A stretch of DNA of 64,000 nt from Hydractinia symbiolongicarpus (taxonomy: Eukaryota > Cnidaria > Hydrozoa > Anthoathecata > Hydractiniidae): assembly GCF_029227915.1 (NCBI RefSeq), contig NC_079886.1, forward strand, positions 13,137,001 to 13,201,000, in the 5' to 3' direction. A program made the position numbers and the translations under genes. This document shows, piece by piece, positions 22,561 through 36,900 of this stretch. How positions within the stretch are numbered: position 1 is the first letter of the stretch; every line of letters starts with the position of its first letter. The notes under the pieces were generated by a model, which saw only the letters and a program-made list of their open reading frames with translations, made no database searches and was not told where the DNA came from.

Positions 22561-23053
22561 TAGAACAAAATAATTATTCTCATCACATGATTGGTAAATG
22601 TAAACAAAAAAGACACTGTTACAGCTATTTTGTCAAGGAAAATGAACACATCAACCTTGCCTGTTATAGACAGACGGAAGTAGCCTAAAGTTTTGTATGT
22701 AATGGTTTTATTTGTTTTTTATGTTTCTACAGGTTAAGATATAAATCCAATTTTAGGATTTTGACTTTAAATTTTTTATTCATATTGTTTAAAGGGTTTT
22801 ATTCAGTTTTATATGGGTCATTTTTATGCTAGCCAACATTCTTTATTTTTTGTGTTATCTTCACCAGCCTGATTTTTACTCTGCTGCACCAGGGGTTTTG
22901 ACTGCAGTCTTTTGGCTAAAAAGTGGAAGTATCAAATATCGTTGGCTGCAACAGAATTTTTAAATAATATTTCTTATACTAAATGCAGTTAATATAGTCA
23001 AACTGCTTGCATCAGTTTGTTTATATAATGTTTATAAGTATTCGTTTTGTGTT
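22561..23053. other. No recognisable gene
   Basis: AT-rich sequence with a GACAGACGGAAG motif near 22670, one of several scattered GACAGACGGA/CTGTCTGTCTG modules. No gene was seen. Confidence 0.4.
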
Positions 23054-23883
23054 TTGTCAAAAATGACAAATAACCCTTGTAGGATTTGTAAAAAATCTGT
23101 GAATTTAAACCACAAGGCTGTTTTGTGTGAGATTTGTGATCAATGGGTTCATGTAAATTGTAATGGCCCCAATAAAGAAAAGATTATAATTGACTTCAGA
23201 ATTCAAAAGATAAGAAGTGGTTTTGTTCTGATTGTATTAACGGTACCCTTCCTAAGTAAAACTTTTTCTCTATCATATAGTTTATCTTCCCTGAAAAGAA
23301 AAAATTCCTCTCCCAACTAAATTCTCGTAGTATAACAAACTCTAATGAGTTGGATTCTAGTAGAATCAATTGTAAATACTATGATTCATATGAATTTCGT
23401 GATAAAAAAATTAACTCTAGTTGTTTTTCTCTATTTCATATGAATATTTCTTCTTTATCTAAACATTTTGATGAACTGCATGGCCTTGGTGACCTTGAAC
23501 ATAACTTCAGTGTTATAGGAATTTGTCAAACTGGTTTCAATCCTTCAACTGTACTTATAAATTGTGACCTTGAAGGCTTCTCATATAAACATTATCCAAC
23601 TGTAGGAACCAAAGGAGGTGTACTTCTGTATATTTCCAACAAATTCGTTTCATGGAAAGACTTGATCTTGTTAAATTATGTTACAGTGATTGTGAATTGG
23701 AGTCAAAGTTTGTTAAAATAATTAACCCTAAAGGTGAAAATTCTATAGTTGGTTGTATTTATAAACACCCTAATATGTCTATAAGTGATTTTAATGATAA
23801 CTTCTTAATTCCTTATGTTATCTAAAGTCTCATCTGAGAACAAAAAGTTTTCCTCATGGAGACTGTAATGTTAATATCATTAC
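23054..23883 (+). pseudogene. 5' part of a LINE: PHD-like finger and endonuclease, decayed
   Basis: The first frame (23054-23320) gives a PHD-like zinc finger (NPCRICKKSVN, VLCEICDQWVHVNC). After a frameshift, 23350-23721 gives the start of an APE-type endonuclease (LFHMNISSLSKHFDELHGL, FSVIGICQTGF, KGGVLLYISNKF). The homology continues in other frames through GCIYKHPN to about 23883. The RT half is missing, so this is a 3'-truncated or recombined fragment. PHD plus endonuclease is a known layout for invertebrate CR1/Jockey-like elements. In ICQTGF the usual Glu of the endonuclease box is replaced by Gln. An RT fragment of similar type lies at 62600. Confidence 0.65.
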
Positions 23884-25139
23884 AAGCTCGTGAGCTTGTA
23901 TTAAAATGCAAACGTGTCCTACAAGAATGGAAATTTTTGCCTCTCTGAGCACCGACACGGGAGTTGTTGTGTGTTCGAATCTCAACTTGGTAACTATTTT
24001 TCCTTTTTTTTTTCCTTTTTCTTTTTTAAAAAGATAAGAAAAGGGTTCAAAAGCCTTATTTAACTAACTGGTAAAGTAAAGGTGTTTGCACCAAACTTTT
24101 CAATGGTCTTTCTTCTTCCTGGGTTCACCAAAGACGGACCCATCGAAAATTAAAATATCGAGGAATTTTCCGTTCAAAAAGATCTTACAAATCAATTTTG
24201 AAATATAACTGCGTAGTATTATTGCGTATCTGAATAGTAAAATATGTCGTGCCTAACTTCGTAACAAAAATCACAATTTGATAGACAGCTTTTTGTAAAC
24301 TTTATTCGCGAGGTTGTTTGCGTATATCATACGTGTTGTTTTATTTGATTCTGACAGAATCCGCCTGACGGAATCCGCCCCGTTCAATAACTTTTCATAG
24401 GGTTGTTCAAATTGAATCAAACTTGGCATACTTATAGTACGTCATAAAAGGAACAAAATGGCAGCAATAAGTTTTTGCTTGCATCAGCACATTTTCTGTG
24501 ACGTCATGAGAAGCTTGAAATTTGTTAAAAATGCCACTATATGCTTAAAATTTAATTACTTCTGTTCCAATTTTTGCATTCTGTTTGAAGTTTCTAAAAG
24601 CTAAATAAAAGTTATTTAACATATTTTCCATTTTTTACGCAGGTCACATAAAAAATTGCCCAAAAATCCGGGTTTTTTTTCGATTTTCGGGTAAAATCCA
24701 ACAAAATTGGGAAATCAGATTAATCACGTGTTCAAATTATGCAAAATGATTCTTCTTAATAAAACAAAGTTGTGTTGCAAGTTTCAAGTCCTAAGGATAA
24801 TCCTAACAAGGAGTTATTAAATTTTCCCCATTATAAGGATTTCATAGATATTTTTAGGGGTAGTTTCAAGTAATGGCCAATATCAAAGCCTCTTAAAGGT
24901 ATGGGACCTAAAAATTTGGCATGCAGGTGTCCACCCCCACCCCCCCCCCCACCCCCCGGACCGAATAGGGTTAACGCCTCATCTGATGTCCTCTGTGCTT
25001 GTTCTTTTTTTTGTACGTTGGTTGTATTTTTTGTTTGTAGTTTTTATTAAGGTGGTTAGTACCTTGTCTTAAGCTTTATGCTTTGTACTGATCTTGTTTC
25101 AATAATGTTTTTACTATTGTTTTTATAGGCTTAACGCCA
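23884..25139. other. Intergenic, with a possible tRNA-like box and a C-rich run
   Basis: TGTGTTCGAATCTCAAC (about 23969) resembles a pol III B box and is followed by a T-rich tract, perhaps a SINE remnant. A C-rich run of about 30 bp (24929-24958, blocks of 5-12 C) could form an i-motif/G-quadruplex. No protein gene was recognised. Confidence 0.4.
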
Positions 25140-25470
25140 GTCTGAGAAACAGTAATAAATAATAAATGTAACGCCAGTCTGAGAGACAGAAAGAGTTCAG
25201 ATGAGCTAAGAAGCAGGCTAAGTCTCCGTAGAATTATAGATGTTATCCAGATAAGAAGATTAAATGGCCTGGGGCACTTGGAAAGAATGGAGGAGGATAA
25301 TTGGGTAAGAAAGTGTAGAGACTTGATAGTTCCTGGGGCAAAGCCCAAAGGCAGACCGAGAAAGACTTCGCAGGAGTTTATAAGGACAGACTTGATACAG
25401 AGGAAGTTGAGTTTAGATCTAACACAGTCTAGATCAGATTGGAAGAGGGTCATTAATATACCCCGTCCAA
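25140..25470 (+). pseudogene. LINE reverse transcriptase, C-terminal fragment
   Basis: Open on +: the segment contains RRIIDVIQIRRLNGLGHLER, MEEDNWVRKC, PKGRPRKTSQEF and SDWKRVINIPRP. RRL-x-GLGHLERM and GRPRKTW-like motifs are typical of the C-terminus of LINE endonuclease-reverse transcriptases. It ends after CCCCGTCCAA, the same phrase as at 21440, and then abuts an RT core on the opposite strand. Confidence 0.7.
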
Positions 25471-25496
25471 GTGAATTGTTAATCTGACACGACTTC

Positions 25497-26370
25497 TAGC
25501 ATTGATGTACATAGACTGTACCATTTTAACTAGCAGCAAGTCACTCATTCACACCTAATTTTCTCATAGCCCACCAAATAACTTAATGTGGCACGTGGCT
25601 TTTTCTAAATCTACAAAGACAAAATAGAGATTCTTTCTCTTTCCTAAACACTTTTCCTGAAGCTGTCTGAGTAAAAATATTGCATCTGTAGTGCCATGCC
25701 CTGGAACGAAACCAAATTGCATCTTATCAAGGAAGTTTGATCTTATCTATATCAATTCTTACCAATTCTTATCAATCACTCTTTCAATAACTTTCATTAC
25801 TTGATTAACCAACTTTAACCCTATATAGTTTATCAAGACTTGTATTAAGCTCAACTTCAGTATTTTCAGACGCTTTTACCATCTCTGCAACAACACCCAG
25901 ATACTCCTGCGGCCTTCCCAATCTTCATTTTTCTAATAACCTCCACTACCCATTCTTTCTTGATCTGCATAGCTGGCCCTCTTACAACATTATCATCAGG
26001 CAAATTATCCGCATCTTAATCAAACTCAGTGTTAAGCAACCTCTGATAATGACTCTTCCAAGCTAGCCTTTTTTTCTTCTGTGCTGGTCCAGCAAGACAC
26101 CTTCATCGTTACGTATACATTTCTCACGTACAACATCTTGATTAATTTCCTTTATTTGCTTTGTTATCTTGACACCTCATTGCGCTGGTCTTCCCTCCTT
26201 AACACATCTGCAAATCTATTCTCTCTGCTTCTTACTTTGCCTTATACACAATGCTTTACGAGCACAAATTCTTACTGCCACCTGACTTACACTCTTTCTC
26301 AAGTTTCCTCTTTTCTTTTCTACACTGGTCATTATTCTACCACCAGGTCTGTGTATGTCTAGATGGTCCT
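25497..26370 (-). pseudogene. LINE reverse transcriptase core, decayed, inverted to its neighbour
   Basis: Read on minus from 26370: KSHYQRLLNTEFD, then IKKEWVVEVIRKMKIGKAAG, LDKMQFGFVPGHGTTDAIF, LLRQLQEKCLGKRKNLYFVF, VDLEKA (catalytic Asp box) and MRKLGVNEWLAA. These are RT fingers and palm motifs of the same LINE class as 25140-25470. Frameshifts and stops occur throughout. The protein breaks off at about 25497, before the YADD region, exactly where the opposite-strand C-terminal fragment ends. Confidence 0.7.
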
Positions 26371-27417
26371 TTCAGTTTCATGATTAATTTATGCAAACTT
26401 ATCGCACAAACTTAAAAAAATTCTGGCAAATGTTTTTTCTATGATGGGAAACAACAGATTGTAAACTAAGTTTTTATTTCAGATAAGTCGCATGAAAGTT
26501 ATTTGTTGAAAATATTTTTAGCTCTCTTATGCGATTCACGGGGTGTTCACCGCCATGTCCCACAGTTATTTGAGTCTTAACCTGGCTAGTACATATCAAG
26601 TTTCTCTTCACACGGCTTTTATTTCGAAGTTAAACTGAAACTTTAACTTTTAAAATAAATAATACACAAGTAATATGCTTTTGGTATGTTCAGACTTGTC
26701 GAATTCGATTTTTAAAAGGTCAGACTGGTTTAAAAGTTCTTCATCGCATGCATATCCTTGATGGACAGGGGTAATGACAACAATTCGGAGATATTTTAGG
26801 CAGACCTCTTTGGTTCTGGCCCACGGAAAAAGTTGAAAGACGGTGTGGTACCAAAATTGTTTTTATTTAAAGGTTTGCGCAAGCATACCATGGAAAAATC
26901 CTCAGACTTTGTAATACATATTTTTCCTAAAATGAGAAATTTAAAATTTACCCCCTGTTCACATACACTCATTGAGAGCACGTCTTACTATTCTATTTCT
27001 TTATTAGCACGCATCCTCAATATTCTATTTTTATGATCCCTTCATCCTGTTTCTTTTTCAATTTTCATTGAATTTTAAAGATGCAGTTGCATAAAATATT
27101 TTGGATGGAGAGCAAAGTGATTTTTTTTGCACGAAAGATTGCGTTGAAAAGTTTTATTGTAAAGAGCTTGGTGAGCAACTTTTCATCTTGTTGTGCGTAT
27201 GGAAAATGTATTTACTTTTTTGTCATATTATGAATATGAAAGACTTTATCTTTGCCGAAATTGTTTCTACCTTCAAAGTAGTCGTCAGTAATTGCATTAT
27301 CTTTGCAGCATAAACTTTCAGAGAATGAACTCATCGGTCTGCAGTGACCACCACATTTACACCAACTATTGTTCTACTACAACTCTTTTTCTACAACTTC
27401 GTCTTCGTCGTTGCAAC
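26371..27417. other. No recognisable gene; MLX 5' exons could lie here
   Basis: Open frames at 26833-27036 and 27101-27313 have no known domains. MLX needs at least one upstream coding exon; I could not identify it in this interval. Confidence 0.3.
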
Positions 27418-27615
27418 TTAAAAATTTTCTTGTTCTTCCAATGACATTTCAGGCTCAAAACAAAATGGCTTTAGGGACGAAAAGTCCGGAACAGTGTTTT
27501 CTTCGTCATTTGACGAGGAACTATAATGCATTTCTGTTTCTGATTTGAAAGTTTGTTGAATTTTAAGCGTAAGAGTCTTGTTTCTAGCGCAATATTTTGA
27601 ACTAAAAAAATTCAT
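27418..27615 (-). pseudogene. Acidic N-terminal fragment resembling P2X7-like mobile-element proteins
   Basis: A 65-residue frame with MHYSSSSNDEENTVPDFSSL and KPFCFEPEMSLEEQE. A Ser/Asp/Glu-rich start followed by a KPxxFEPE phrase is the pattern I associate with the N-terminus of multicopy invertebrate P2X7-like zinc-binding proteins. No cysteine-rich C-terminal domain follows. Weak assignment; it may be chance. Confidence 0.25.
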
Positions 27616-27906
27616 ATTGAAATTATAACCCAGTCTTTTTTATTTTGACGCGCTTTTTTCAAAAAAGAAATTTTTACGATATGAACAGGGAATATAGGTA
27701 TTTAAAAAAGTAAATTCTTGTGTTTGTGTGTTATTTTCTGATTTTTAGGTTGAAATACAATTACGTAGTCGAAAAAAATATTTGCACATGTTTAAGGTTA
27801 CTTCCCCTTTAATTTCTTTTCACGCCTCACAAAAGACAAATTCATGAAGTCATGGCAAATATAAAAAAAATCTTATTGCTAAGTAAAACAGGGATTTCAT
27901 TTTTAG

Positions 27907-30900
27907 ATGAAGTAAAACATGATGAGCATAGGAAGAATGCTCATACAGCTGCAGAACAGAAGCGACGAGATGCCATAAAGGTATATGTAGACTGCAACAA
28001 AATTGGAAATTTTTTTTTACATAATTAGTTTACGAAAGGTTATTTTCAGACTATATATCCATATTCTTTTCTGTTATAACACACTTGTCACGATTTTATG
28101 ACTAAAATACTATTATCCTTCACCAAAAATATCCAGCCTCAACAATTCCTCTTTAAAATAAAATTCATGAATAATTAATTAGTTCTGCCGAATATAGTTT
28201 AAGTCTACGCACTTGCGAAATTGTACAGAAAGAAATGACGTAATTATTAAAAAGAAACGTTAATAACAACAAAGATGGCGCATCTTCATTATGCTACACT
28301 GCACGAGCTTTAACTTTCAATAGCATTTTCGTTTTACTTTAAAATTTTCAGACATGCTTGGTGAATCATGCAGCCATGATACAGTGTGCGGAAATCTTTT
28401 TATTTGTAATATTTTTCTTTTAACAGTGTTCGATGCAGCAGGGGATGCTAACAAAGAATCTTTTGAAAAAAAACAAAAGGCTATTGTTAAAAAATAAGAA
28501 TGAACAAAAAGAATCCGCACACCGTTTTAAAAGGGTTAACCCAAGGTTCATTTAAAAACAGAAGCTGATGAAAAAATAACGAGGTTGTAAAAAGTTGGAG
28601 CTCGTAGAAGCCGATTTTTTTCTTGTTTATGATACATTTTTAAATAGAAGTTTCTGCTGACTCAGCAATTTTAGTGTTAAGTTAAAATCATTTTATTATG
28701 TATTAAGGCCTATATTTTCAGGAAATAGTAAAAAAAAAATGGTATAAATAAAACATTGAGTAAATAATTAAGCTATTTGGACAGCTAAAAAAGGGTTACT
28801 GCCACCTTAACCAATTTTAGGAAAACAGTTGAATTGGATACTGCACAGAGTAGAATATGGGGATATGAGTAAATTGGGCAAATTTCTGTGTTACATTGTG
28901 TAGAAATAATAATGTAAAGGGCATTGCTTATATGTTAATAAAGAGGTGCGCTATGTTTGTAGTGCTTAGCCGAGTGGTTCTCAGTCATAGAAGCTGTGGT
29001 TCACATCGCAGGCATGTTAACCATGTTTGGTCATCTTTGTACCATGGAACAAAAATTTTGTGTGCAATTAGAATTTTTCTGGAGAGCACTGACACATCCT
29101 TTTATACGTGAAAATTGATTTTAGGTGTACGATGCACCAGGGGTGGACAAGCACTAAAATCTTGATTTGTGGACCCACTGATAACAGTGTTTCAAACACT
29201 TTGTGACTATACCGTAAAAATATTCGGAAATAATGATGCTGATAATGATTCGTTAGATCATGATGGTAAAAATTAAAGCAATTTAGAAAAAAAAATCATG
29301 AAACGTTTTTGATTACTTATTTACATATCAATTTTGTTGTAAGTCTTACAATTGTGGTGACTCTTTTCTTTTTAATTAATTTAGTCACTTTACGTGCAAA
29401 GTAAGTCATTCTCTCAAATCTCTTTTTCTAGTCATTTGTAGCACCTATTTCTATAATGTTTGTCGCAACAAAATAACCAGGCAGTGGAACAATGTAAAAG
29501 ATTGTTCATTCAAATTTTGATGATGCCAGCAATTTTTTTAAAAAATTTACTTGTTGCCTGTATTGTATATGGAACCTGAATTGCTAATCAAAATAATGTA
29601 TAAGATATTGCAGTTTAAAATTTTTGCTCACGTCAGCAAAAGGCTGACAAACTTCAATAAAAAATTTTTAAAAAATTCTATACCTGTTGACTTTATTGTG
29701 AAGATCTTGAAATGCTGATAAAGAAATTGTATAAAATTGTGTACTTATGACGGACAGTTACAAATATATTATGGTCTAAAGGTTTTTTGATGCCTCATCA
29801 ACCCGTCCATTCTGGAACGAATTAGACCTAGGTGTGGGAAACTTAACCAGTTTGGTCACTGGTTGTCCGTAGTTAAAAAATAATGGTTTTCACGCGATGA
29901 AAAATTATTGACGTCATCAACTCGTTTCTAAATTATTTGGCCTTGAAGTTATAACTGCATTGCAGTAGCTTCACCAATCTTATCAAACGCATTGATGTCA
30001 GCCTAAATGATTTGATGTTGCGTCCTAACGTCAGAAAGATTAACAAATTAAACATGCATTTATTGGCGGCATGAAAGGAAAATAAAGATATTCACTTTGG
30101 CGGTCACAGACGGCCAGACACAGGCTTCCTATTATTATTTAGACTAATCAAAATCCACTTAGGCAGGAGAACAATGGAAAAGAAAAAATGATGACGATGA
30201 CGTCAGCAAGGACCGGTCAAGACAAAATTTGTTTGTTGCCTCTATTGCGTTGAGCTTGAATCGCTGATAAAAATAGTGTATAGGATCATGTGTTTTTACG
30301 AACACCTAAGGAAATATAAGGGTTTAAAATTTAGCTGATGTCAGCGAAGACAAATCAATGTACAAAAAAATTATTTTCTAAAATTGTTTCAGCCGTTGTG
30401 TAGAGCTTGAAATGAAATGCTGATCAAGAAAATGTATAATAGGATCATGTACTTTTGTCAAACAGTGACAGGGATATTGGGAGTTTGATGGGATTTTCAT
30501 GACGTTAACCCGTCTGTTTCGAATCGGGTAGGTTGACAGTGCTTTGAGAATTTGTCCTAATTTTGATGCTAGTGACGTCAGTCTAATACATAGACGTTGT
30601 GCCAAAGCGTCAGAAAGGTTAACAAAATAGACATAATTTTTTCAGATAACCAAGCTAATCTCTGTAACCCTTCGTCAAAAATTCCACCTAGGTAGAAGAA
30701 GAATAGAAAAGATTGTCATTCGAATTTTGATGGCGTCAGCAAATATTTTAGTATACTGCCCACTGAAACTATAAATAAAAGTATGTTATCAAAAATTTTC
30801 TTAAAATCTTACACAAAATGCTCAATATCAAATTGCATGAAGTCCTCCCCACAAAACTTACACAGAATATAGATACAACAGCTTGCAAGGTGTAAAATCT

Positions 30901-33900
30901 CCTTAATAGAAAGTTACGACATGACAGTCGCAACACCAACTTTAATATTGTCTTTTCTGTGAAAGCTTATACGGTCCTTCCTCACAAAAGTTAACACAAA
31001 ATGTAAACCAGAGCGGTTTCTGAAGGGCAAATCCAAATCAACAAACATCAGTTCAATTGGCTATATTGCATACAGTTCTCAACCATTAGATTTTATACAA
31101 AATATATAAAAAATACAACTTGCAAGGTGTAAAATCTTGTTGTTTAAAAAGTATTTAGGATATATATTTGCATACGTTCTACATTTTTGTTCAACTTTTA
31201 GTCCTTCCTTACTAAAGTTGAACATAAAATGTTAAAAAAAACAATTTTTAACATAACCAAATATTAATTCCTGCAAAATCCATTTCAGATATAAATAATA
31301 TACTCTATAAGCATTACAATCCTCGCACTATCCTAAAATGTTCAGCAAGTCTGTGGAAAATTTTGTGTCTTGTTACATCTTCTATAATAAATGCTAAAAA
31401 CAGATCTATAAGTAAGTGACAAAGGTAGCTATAAATATATAAAACTTGAGGTTTTGAGTGGCTTTTTTTCTGGAAAATGCGAGTTTGCTTAACAATTTGA
31501 AGTGTGCTACATCAAAATATAACACGTAGCTCTAGCTTACATAAACACTGAAGGTCTAAAAAATGTTTAAGTTCTTACTTTTTCTGAATTCTAACCCACT
31601 TCAAACTCTCACCTTCAACTTCCACTTCCAATAGCTTCTAACTTCACTTTTCTACCTCTGCTTTTTAATAAGCTTTTTGAATCCACTCTATTTCTCCGCT
31701 TTGACTTTTTAAGTTTTTACTTTTTGCACTTTTTTCATGCCAAATTAAACCCGTGGTCTTATCTTTGGCAACATTTTGGCGACATCAAAGGGAAATTAAC
31801 ACATCCAGTTTGTTTGTCACAGACAGACGGACACACTGTTCGTACTATAATACGAGATAGTGGTGTGTAGATCAATATTTTGACTCGTCTTACAAAGACT
31901 AACAAGAGACGTCTTGAAGATGTTTTCCTGGTCAAAAGACATCTGGGCGTTTTAAAGTCAAGAAAAGGCGTCTTTAAGAAGTCTTGGTGCTAACTGAGTA
32001 GCAATGTCAATTTGGGGTCTTTTTCTACATTTTGATTGTGCCCAGGGATTTTCTTTCTATCTACGAGCCTAAAAGTCTTAAAAAATGTTAAAATTTTTAG
32101 CGAAATGTTTGAAGACAGCTCCTGCAAATAAGAATTAAAAATTTTTGTATAAAATCGAACATAAATGAATTAAACAATTCCAAAAAATGAAAATTGCAAT
32201 TTTGCATTGCTGTGGCAAACATATCACTAATTTTGGCCAAGGTATTTGTAATATTATTTACAAAATTTGAATTGTTAACCTTTATTGGTTATATGGTTAT
32301 TAGGGCAGAAATTAAGAATTGATATTTAAAACTTTTGCTTAAACTTTGGTTAAATTCTTGAACCTTTTCAAACTTGTACAGCATGGATTGCAGCAGTTGC
32401 AACAACTAGTTCCAGGTTGTAACCAGTCAGACGTTCACAATGGAGTGGTAACGAAAACGAGCAAAGCTCAAGTTTTACAAAAAGGTAATTGTATTATTTT
32501 CTTGTTTTATATATTTTTTTTCTAATAACTGCAACTTTATTTTAATAGTTTAAACATTTTGAGTAAGTGTATAGTTTTAAAAGCTTACCTTTCCAGTCTT
32601 TTAAATTGGGTGACAATTTGTGACGGGGCCTTTGTACGTTGATTTATTTAGCTATTGACTATGTAAATTATATGGTAAAAGACAGAGACCGGAAAAAACA
32701 AGAAATTGCTGAAATGGAAAAAAAGTTATCTGCTTTGAAAATTATGAAAGAGTAAGTTTTTTCATTAATTCTAGCTTACAATGCAATTTATTTACCTGGT
32801 ATTCGCTACATAATTGCAGTCACATCTGTCTAGATTTTCAGGGGTCGTCAATCTGGATTTCGCATGTAACTTTAGGTGATGGAAATTGGGCATTCTTTTG
32901 GTTTTACCACAAGCTAATATTCTTTTATTGCAATTAGTGGGTATTGTCAGAGTGAGCAGGCAATAAACAATGAAAATCAAGCGGCCTGATTGATCGACTA
33001 TCCATGGTTATTATTCGCCAGTAATGTCCGTTAAAACGTAAGGAAGGCATTCAAATCTCAACTTAGATAATATAACTTTGATTGTAAAAATAACAAAGCG
33101 GGAAACATACTGTGAAAACCTATACTACCCTTCTAAACGGTATTATACACATTTGCATGTTTAACAAATCAACAACTAAATATTTCAAAGTTTATTTCAT
33201 TTCCCAACATACCAACAAGTTTCATCAAAGAAAACTTTACACAAAAAATGTGTTGAAAATATATTGTCAATTTGTGCTGTTATGCTGAAATTCATTCAGA
33301 ATTCTGTTCATTTTGTTTTACATTTTAAACGTTTATATACGAACAAACTACTTTATTCAATGACATTAAAGAGACACGAAATCAACGATTACTAAATTAA
33401 CACGAGAAAATTAACACAAATGCCTATAGCAACTTACATAGAGTATTAAATTAACGCGATTTAACTCAACTGAATTATGAATCAGGAAATGTATATCTAA
33501 TGTATGCCCTGTTTCCCCTTAACCAGGCGACAACCTTATAAGGATGATATTAATTTTTTTCGTCAGTCAAACAGAAGGAGAACAAAGTACGTGCATGAGC
33601 ATTGTATTGCAACTGGTTTAAAAATATATTCTTAAACTTAAATTTCAGGCTTTAAATTAACTAGTAACTTTTTGTCTTGGATATTTACGTTGCACTTTAA
33701 TTAGTCCAGGCTATGCCACTTTGAAGAGTAAAAATTATCTTATGGTTTTTTGAGCTTCTAAACACCTATACAACATGAATCAGGATGGTATCAGGCCAAC
33801 TAGGTGGCAATGAAGTATTTTGCAGATCGGAATATACAAAAACCAACCCTGTACTAGGGAAATTTTGCATTCAAAACAACTTCTCGTACCACTGGACAGA

Positions 33901-36900
33901 GCTTGGAAAGAGGATAAAAAATGGTATTATTTGTCAACTTTACTTCTTGCATTACTGTTATAATCCGTTGAATACCGAAAATTTGACAATTTTATGCTGA
34001 TGTCAGCATATGTATTAAATGTAAATGTATTAAATTTTGTCCAAAATCGTTTTTTGTCACAAACCCTTAGTTAAAGTCATACTAATACGGTCGATTGGTC
34101 GAAAAATGTGGAAATCGCAATTTCAGCGGTCAGTATGGATGTCTTTCAAAAGTGGGGAAGAATTGGGTGTCTTTAAGTCTTTAAACACAATTTTTCCCTA
34201 TATATACCAGGGGTGAAATTTGAGAGCTAAAATATGCTGAAAGACCATAAGGTAGAACCACATTTCAATTAACCCAGGCTTCCACAATGTTGTCCATCGT
34301 ATTGACTAGCGCTGAAACTCGTGAAAACGATATCTCAATTCTTCTCGGCTGTAAGCTAAGGAATCATGACTTGAACTGAAGACAATGCAAAGAAATGTCA
34401 TGAGTAGTGCAAGTGAAATAAGAGGAAGTTTAGACAATTTTTTTAATTGGATTCACAAGATTTTTGAGGTAACCCACAATAAGAATTAATGATGTCTAAT
34501 GATAGTGGATGATCAGATCTGGATAATTTATTTTGAAATTTTGACCTATTTAAGTAGCTAACTAGCATAGTTTTCAAAGGATTCTGTCATTCAAAGCAAA
34601 GGTAGCTTGAAATTTGGAGCTCTGCGTATTTTCTTTTACTATCTCCCTATAACAGTAAACAGTCAAGACTGAGCTAGCTAGGTATGCAAGGCGTTGTATA
34701 TTAGTCGAATATGTTGTCACAATGAACAGATACCTATTTTTCATAGTAAATTTCTGCATATTTTCAGATTTCATTTACTGAACAGAAACCTATATTTCAT
34801 AAATAAATTTCTTCAGGTTTCTTTTATGGAATAAAAACTTTTGGGAAACAGTACTAAGAAGTAATATTCACTATGAGGTCCTTGCAATGATAAGGCATTG
34901 TTGTTGTATTGTTGTTGTAGCTGAAGACTTTGACACAGAAGGCTCTTGTATATGATGTTTTACTAATCTGGTAGGGTGCTTTTAGCAATACAGCATCAAA
35001 GGTGTAAAATCTTTTTCAAAAACTAACATTCACAGGACTTTACTGAAACCTATTGTTACTTCGGCAGAGCAAATACAGCTGTTTAGCATTTTTTATTTTG
35101 CAGAAAAAGTTTCTGTGGATATTTAAAAATTTATTGTGAATGGCACTAGGTTAAGCGATTAGTACAGATAACCGTCAGATTGTTGCAGATCCGGGTAGAC
35201 ACTAGAAATAACTTTCTCACAACTTTGTATTTATATGGCATGAAATTTACATTGTTAGGCACTGTGCTTTAGAAGCACATCTCCACTTTCTCTGGAATGG
35301 ATAAAGAATTTTGTCTTAAACCTAGGACATATGATATATATATGATGTAATATAATGAAAAATGAAATTTCCTGCTGGTGTTCTCGAATGTGCGTAGCTT
35401 TAAGGCAAGAACTTGTGATGTAATTTCCCTCTTTCAGCCACCTAAAAACCTCAGCCTTGTCTTTTCATACTTACTCGCTAGCTATAGCTATGGCAAAAAA
35501 AAACTATTATTCAAACTTGGCGATTTTACTTAGTATTAACTAATATGTTATAAATTTTATGTAGCTATAGGGTAGCTAAACTACCTCTTTAAGAACAATA
35601 TCAAACAACGTCGAAATTGTTGATTTCCGTCAGCGAAGGCGGAATCTGTAAAATCGCCGGGGAGATAGAGAGATAGATAGAGACAGCGCAGCTAGGCTGG
35701 ACGCCCGAAACTTATCCAGGCTATAGCCTAAATCCTCGTTTTGACAGATTTTTTCTGAGAACCAGGCTAAAATGAGTTTTAAGCCAATAAGAATCCTAAC
35801 AGTGCAACAAATTTTTTTATTATCCAATGAAAAATACTTTATTTTAAAGTTTATATGCTATCGAAAGTTAAAGCTCGTGCAGTGTAGCATAATTAAGATC
35901 ATGCGCCATCTCTGATGTTATTAACGTTTCCCTTTAATAATTAGTCATTTCCTTCTGTACAATTTTGCAAGCACGTAGACTAAAGCTATATTCAGCAGAA
36001 CTAATTAATTATTTATGACTTTTATTTTTATTTATTGAGTTGTATTTTAACATTGCAGGTTAGTTACAATAATAAGAGAATACTCAATGATTTATTTACC
36101 CCATAATTCTCCGTTTTCAAGGTCTACTTCAAATTTTAAAATCTTTCAGACTAATGGCGGAAATCTTCAAGCCCCTGGGCTTCTTGTTCTCCTTGTAAAC
36201 ATTCGCCATAGTTGTATTTCTGCATATATATTAGTAACAAATTTTATGTGTACATTTCTTGTGCATATGAGTGCAATCAAACGCCCTGTACATATATCCG
36301 AAAAATTTGTACCATTGGTTCACTCTTTACAAATGACATCACGTTAACAAAGAAACCGTATCTTGCTATTTCCCGTAACCGATACAGAGATTTGGTTGTA
36401 ACATATATCGGAATTAATTCTCTTTAAACTACTTGAATGAATTGTGTTAACTTTTTTAGGGTAGTTCCGTTAACACTTTGCTGGTTTAAGGATACATGAA
36501 ACACATATATTGCCCATGTTGAGAATAGTGGCTATATTTCCTAAACCGTGAAATAAACTATATTTTCTGAAAACCAGACATTTTCCTATCGAATAGTGCT
36601 ATTTTAAAAAATTATCGAACACCTCTTTCGAGTTGCCGACTATCAAGTCTAAAAGGTACAGACTTTTAAAGATAATTAACTCCTATATAAATCTGAAAGT
36701 CATAAGGCAGAACCACATTTTTTCGAAATTACCCAGGGTTCCTCAACGTTGTCCGTCATATTGGCTAGCGCTGAAACTTGTGAACAAAACGCGGTTGGAA
36801 GCTAACTGAAGACATGCTAAGAAATGCCAAGAGTGGTGAAAGGGAAAGAAGAGGAAGTCTTAAGTAATTTTTTTTCATTGGATTTACAAGAATTTGAGGT

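Noticed and set aside
25278-25487. A host gene for the MERMEEDNW frame
   Set aside because: The motifs match LINE RT C-termini and the same terminal phrase is found in a LINE tail at 21437.
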